A stretch of DNA of 64,000 nt, from positions 558,001 to 622,000 of the forward strand of contig CAWUHX010000156.1 of the NCBI GenBank assembly GCA_963922205.1. Direction: 5' to 3'. Position numbers and translations under genes: made by a program. The stretch is from Romanomermis culicivorax. Its lineage: Eukaryota; Nematoda; Enoplea; Mermithida; Mermithidae. The notes under the pieces were generated by a model. The model worked only from the letters and a program-made list of their open reading frames with translations, had not been told where the DNA came from and did not search any database. Positions 62,602 to 64,000 of the stretch are shown here, piece after piece (positions within the stretch are counted from its first letter, which is position 1; every line of letters starts with the position of its first letter).

Positions 62602-64000
62602 CGAGAAAATACCGTGGAACGATTCGTGTTACGTAGTATCAGAAAAATATTGTATCGTTGCTTCATGTGAACTGCACTGTTCATGTTTACATACTGTACA
62701 ACTGTGCTTACGAAGTCATAATAATTTTTCATAGCAATCAAAATGTTGTACAGTTTCTGTTTCATATATTGAGACTGTTATCTCTCACCTGTTCAAACGA
62801 GAAGGTTGCTCGAAATCAGATACATAGTTTTATGAAGACAAGTATGTACGAGACTTCTTATGTGGAAGCAGATCAAAAATGAAAATTTCGTACTCAATAA
62901 AGCAGAAGCTTTATTTTTCAGTGAGACTTAACATTCAATATCTCATTAAATAAAAAATTGTGATGGCCAAACACAATGACAGCGTTGCTTCACTCTCAGC
63001 CTGATACTGAACAGTTTCAGTACACGTAAATTGCGTGAGCGAATTTCCGTGCGCGGAGGCTCATTTGGAAAAAATAGTATAGTCTGTTTCTTATGAAATG
63101 CTCGGAAGTATGACATATGACAATATATAAATAAAAACAAAAAAATATAAAAAATAAATGATAAATACGTCAAAAACAGTTACGACCTCAAGATTTTAAA
63201 CACAGAGCTTTTACCGTAAGATTTTTTACTCCAAGAATAGTAAGGGATCCTTGAGTAGACTCATAAATTTACAGTCCTATACGACATATGGTTCAGGGGG
63301 AAATGGTGTAAAAATATGAAATAGTGCTTGCTTCCGACTCTTGCGATCTGCAATCATTTCAAGAAAACAGACCTTTGCAGTGTGGTTTGCACATATCTCA
63401 AATTTTGGCGGAAGCAGTCAAATTCCATTTTCAGGATGTTAGAGTATCTTACATCATTCATGATGTCTTGATAACAAACGGCTAGAAATTGATGTTCGTA
63501 ATATTTTTTGGAATGGGGATCAACCATCTGCGCACGTCAACTGGACACAAACTGAAAAAAGATGAAACACCGAAATTATGAGCTGCTTCAAAATGCCATA
63601 TACTTGTGAAGAGTACCTGTCCGAACAATCGTATTTTTCAAATCAAAATTTTTGTTCCATAGAATTGTTGAATGAGTTGTTAAATACGTGCCTCAGCTCA
63701 TAGCATCGATGCTCATACTAACCCAGAGCGACAATTCTAGAGAAGAGGATATGATACATGATAATTAGAAACCGAGTTGAAATTTGAACAGAAATTTACG
63801 ATGATATAGTCATGATGCTCTGATTTGTTTTTTTCCTTTTTCATCATTTTCTGTAAACCTTACTTCCACCATCTCAAACATAAACTTTAGAGTCAAAGCA
63901 CGCAGCCTACTCAAATTTTTGGCAGGTAAACATCTACTCATTCTAAAATCCATTATGATTCTGACGTTTATGCAAAAATACGATTACGTCATTATGCTTA
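62602..64000. other. Right edge, no gene supported
   Basis: AT-rich DNA upstream of the broken TcdA/TcdB-like gene. It holds a dispersed-repeat copy (63085-63385). Any missing 5' exon or promoter of the large gene would lie here, but none is evident. Confidence 0.5.
63085..63385 (+). repeat. Dispersed repeat family, copy
   Basis: Contains AAACACAGAGCTTTTACCGT, a CTCATAAATTTACAGTCCTA block, GACATATGGTTCAGG and TTTCAAGAAAACAGACCTTT. These match the copy at 21285-21545 over the same order of blocks. Confidence 0.55.

Noticed and set aside
62559-62765. 68-residue minus-strand frame just upstream of the large gene
   Set aside because: It would need another frame change to join the large gene and has no supporting motif.

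Overview
The window is nuclear DNA from an animal, most likely a nematode. Genes are split by many AT-rich introns with GT-AG borders and TTTCAG-type acceptors. There is a long array of TTAGGC, the nematode telomere unit, and a lone 7TM receptor of nematode chemoreceptor type. Exons stand out as GC-richer islands in AT-rich DNA. I joined exons by hand from splice sites and reading phase. A chordin gene, which as far as I recall C. elegans lacks, hints at an early-branching or less reduced nematode; that is inference.

Layout. 1-6760: no supported gene. 6761-22259 (minus): one Pax gene of six exons, with a Q/H-rich N-terminus, a complete paired domain split over four exons, and an N/S/Q-rich tail. 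Its introns hold a foldback-like element (7627-8738), a hAT-like element (9970-10950), a decayed Harbinger element (12498-13993) and about 0.94 kb of TTAGGC repeats (14774-15718) bracketed by short inverted repeats. 24979-27732 (plus): a very basic, probably secreted protein, head-to-head with Pax. 30983-37569 (plus): a three-exon, roughly 16-pass membrane protein that looks like four four-helix units in tandem. 39138-40058 (plus): a single-exon 7TM receptor. 42956 to at least 55368 (plus): a chordin gene of at least 18 exons with signal peptide, VWC1, four CHRD repeats and VWC2-4; its 3.6-kb first intron holds GC-rich inverted-repeat elements and a later intron holds a TA-flanked MITE.

57686-62600 (minus): a large intronless reading frame lying tail-to-tail with chordin. 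It resembles bacterial proteins with a TcdA/TcdB-type pore-forming region. It is broken into three frames at two 7-base homopolymers. With no introns among intron-rich neighbours it is the best candidate for horizontally acquired DNA. 62602-64000: no gene, one copy of a dispersed repeat.

Functionally, Pax (transcription factor) and chordin (BMP antagonist) are developmental regulators. The basic secreted protein, the multi-pass protein and the receptor are unassigned or sensory. The pore-like gene is the outlier. Much of the non-coding DNA is small inverted-repeat elements and one dispersed repeat family with about ten copies.
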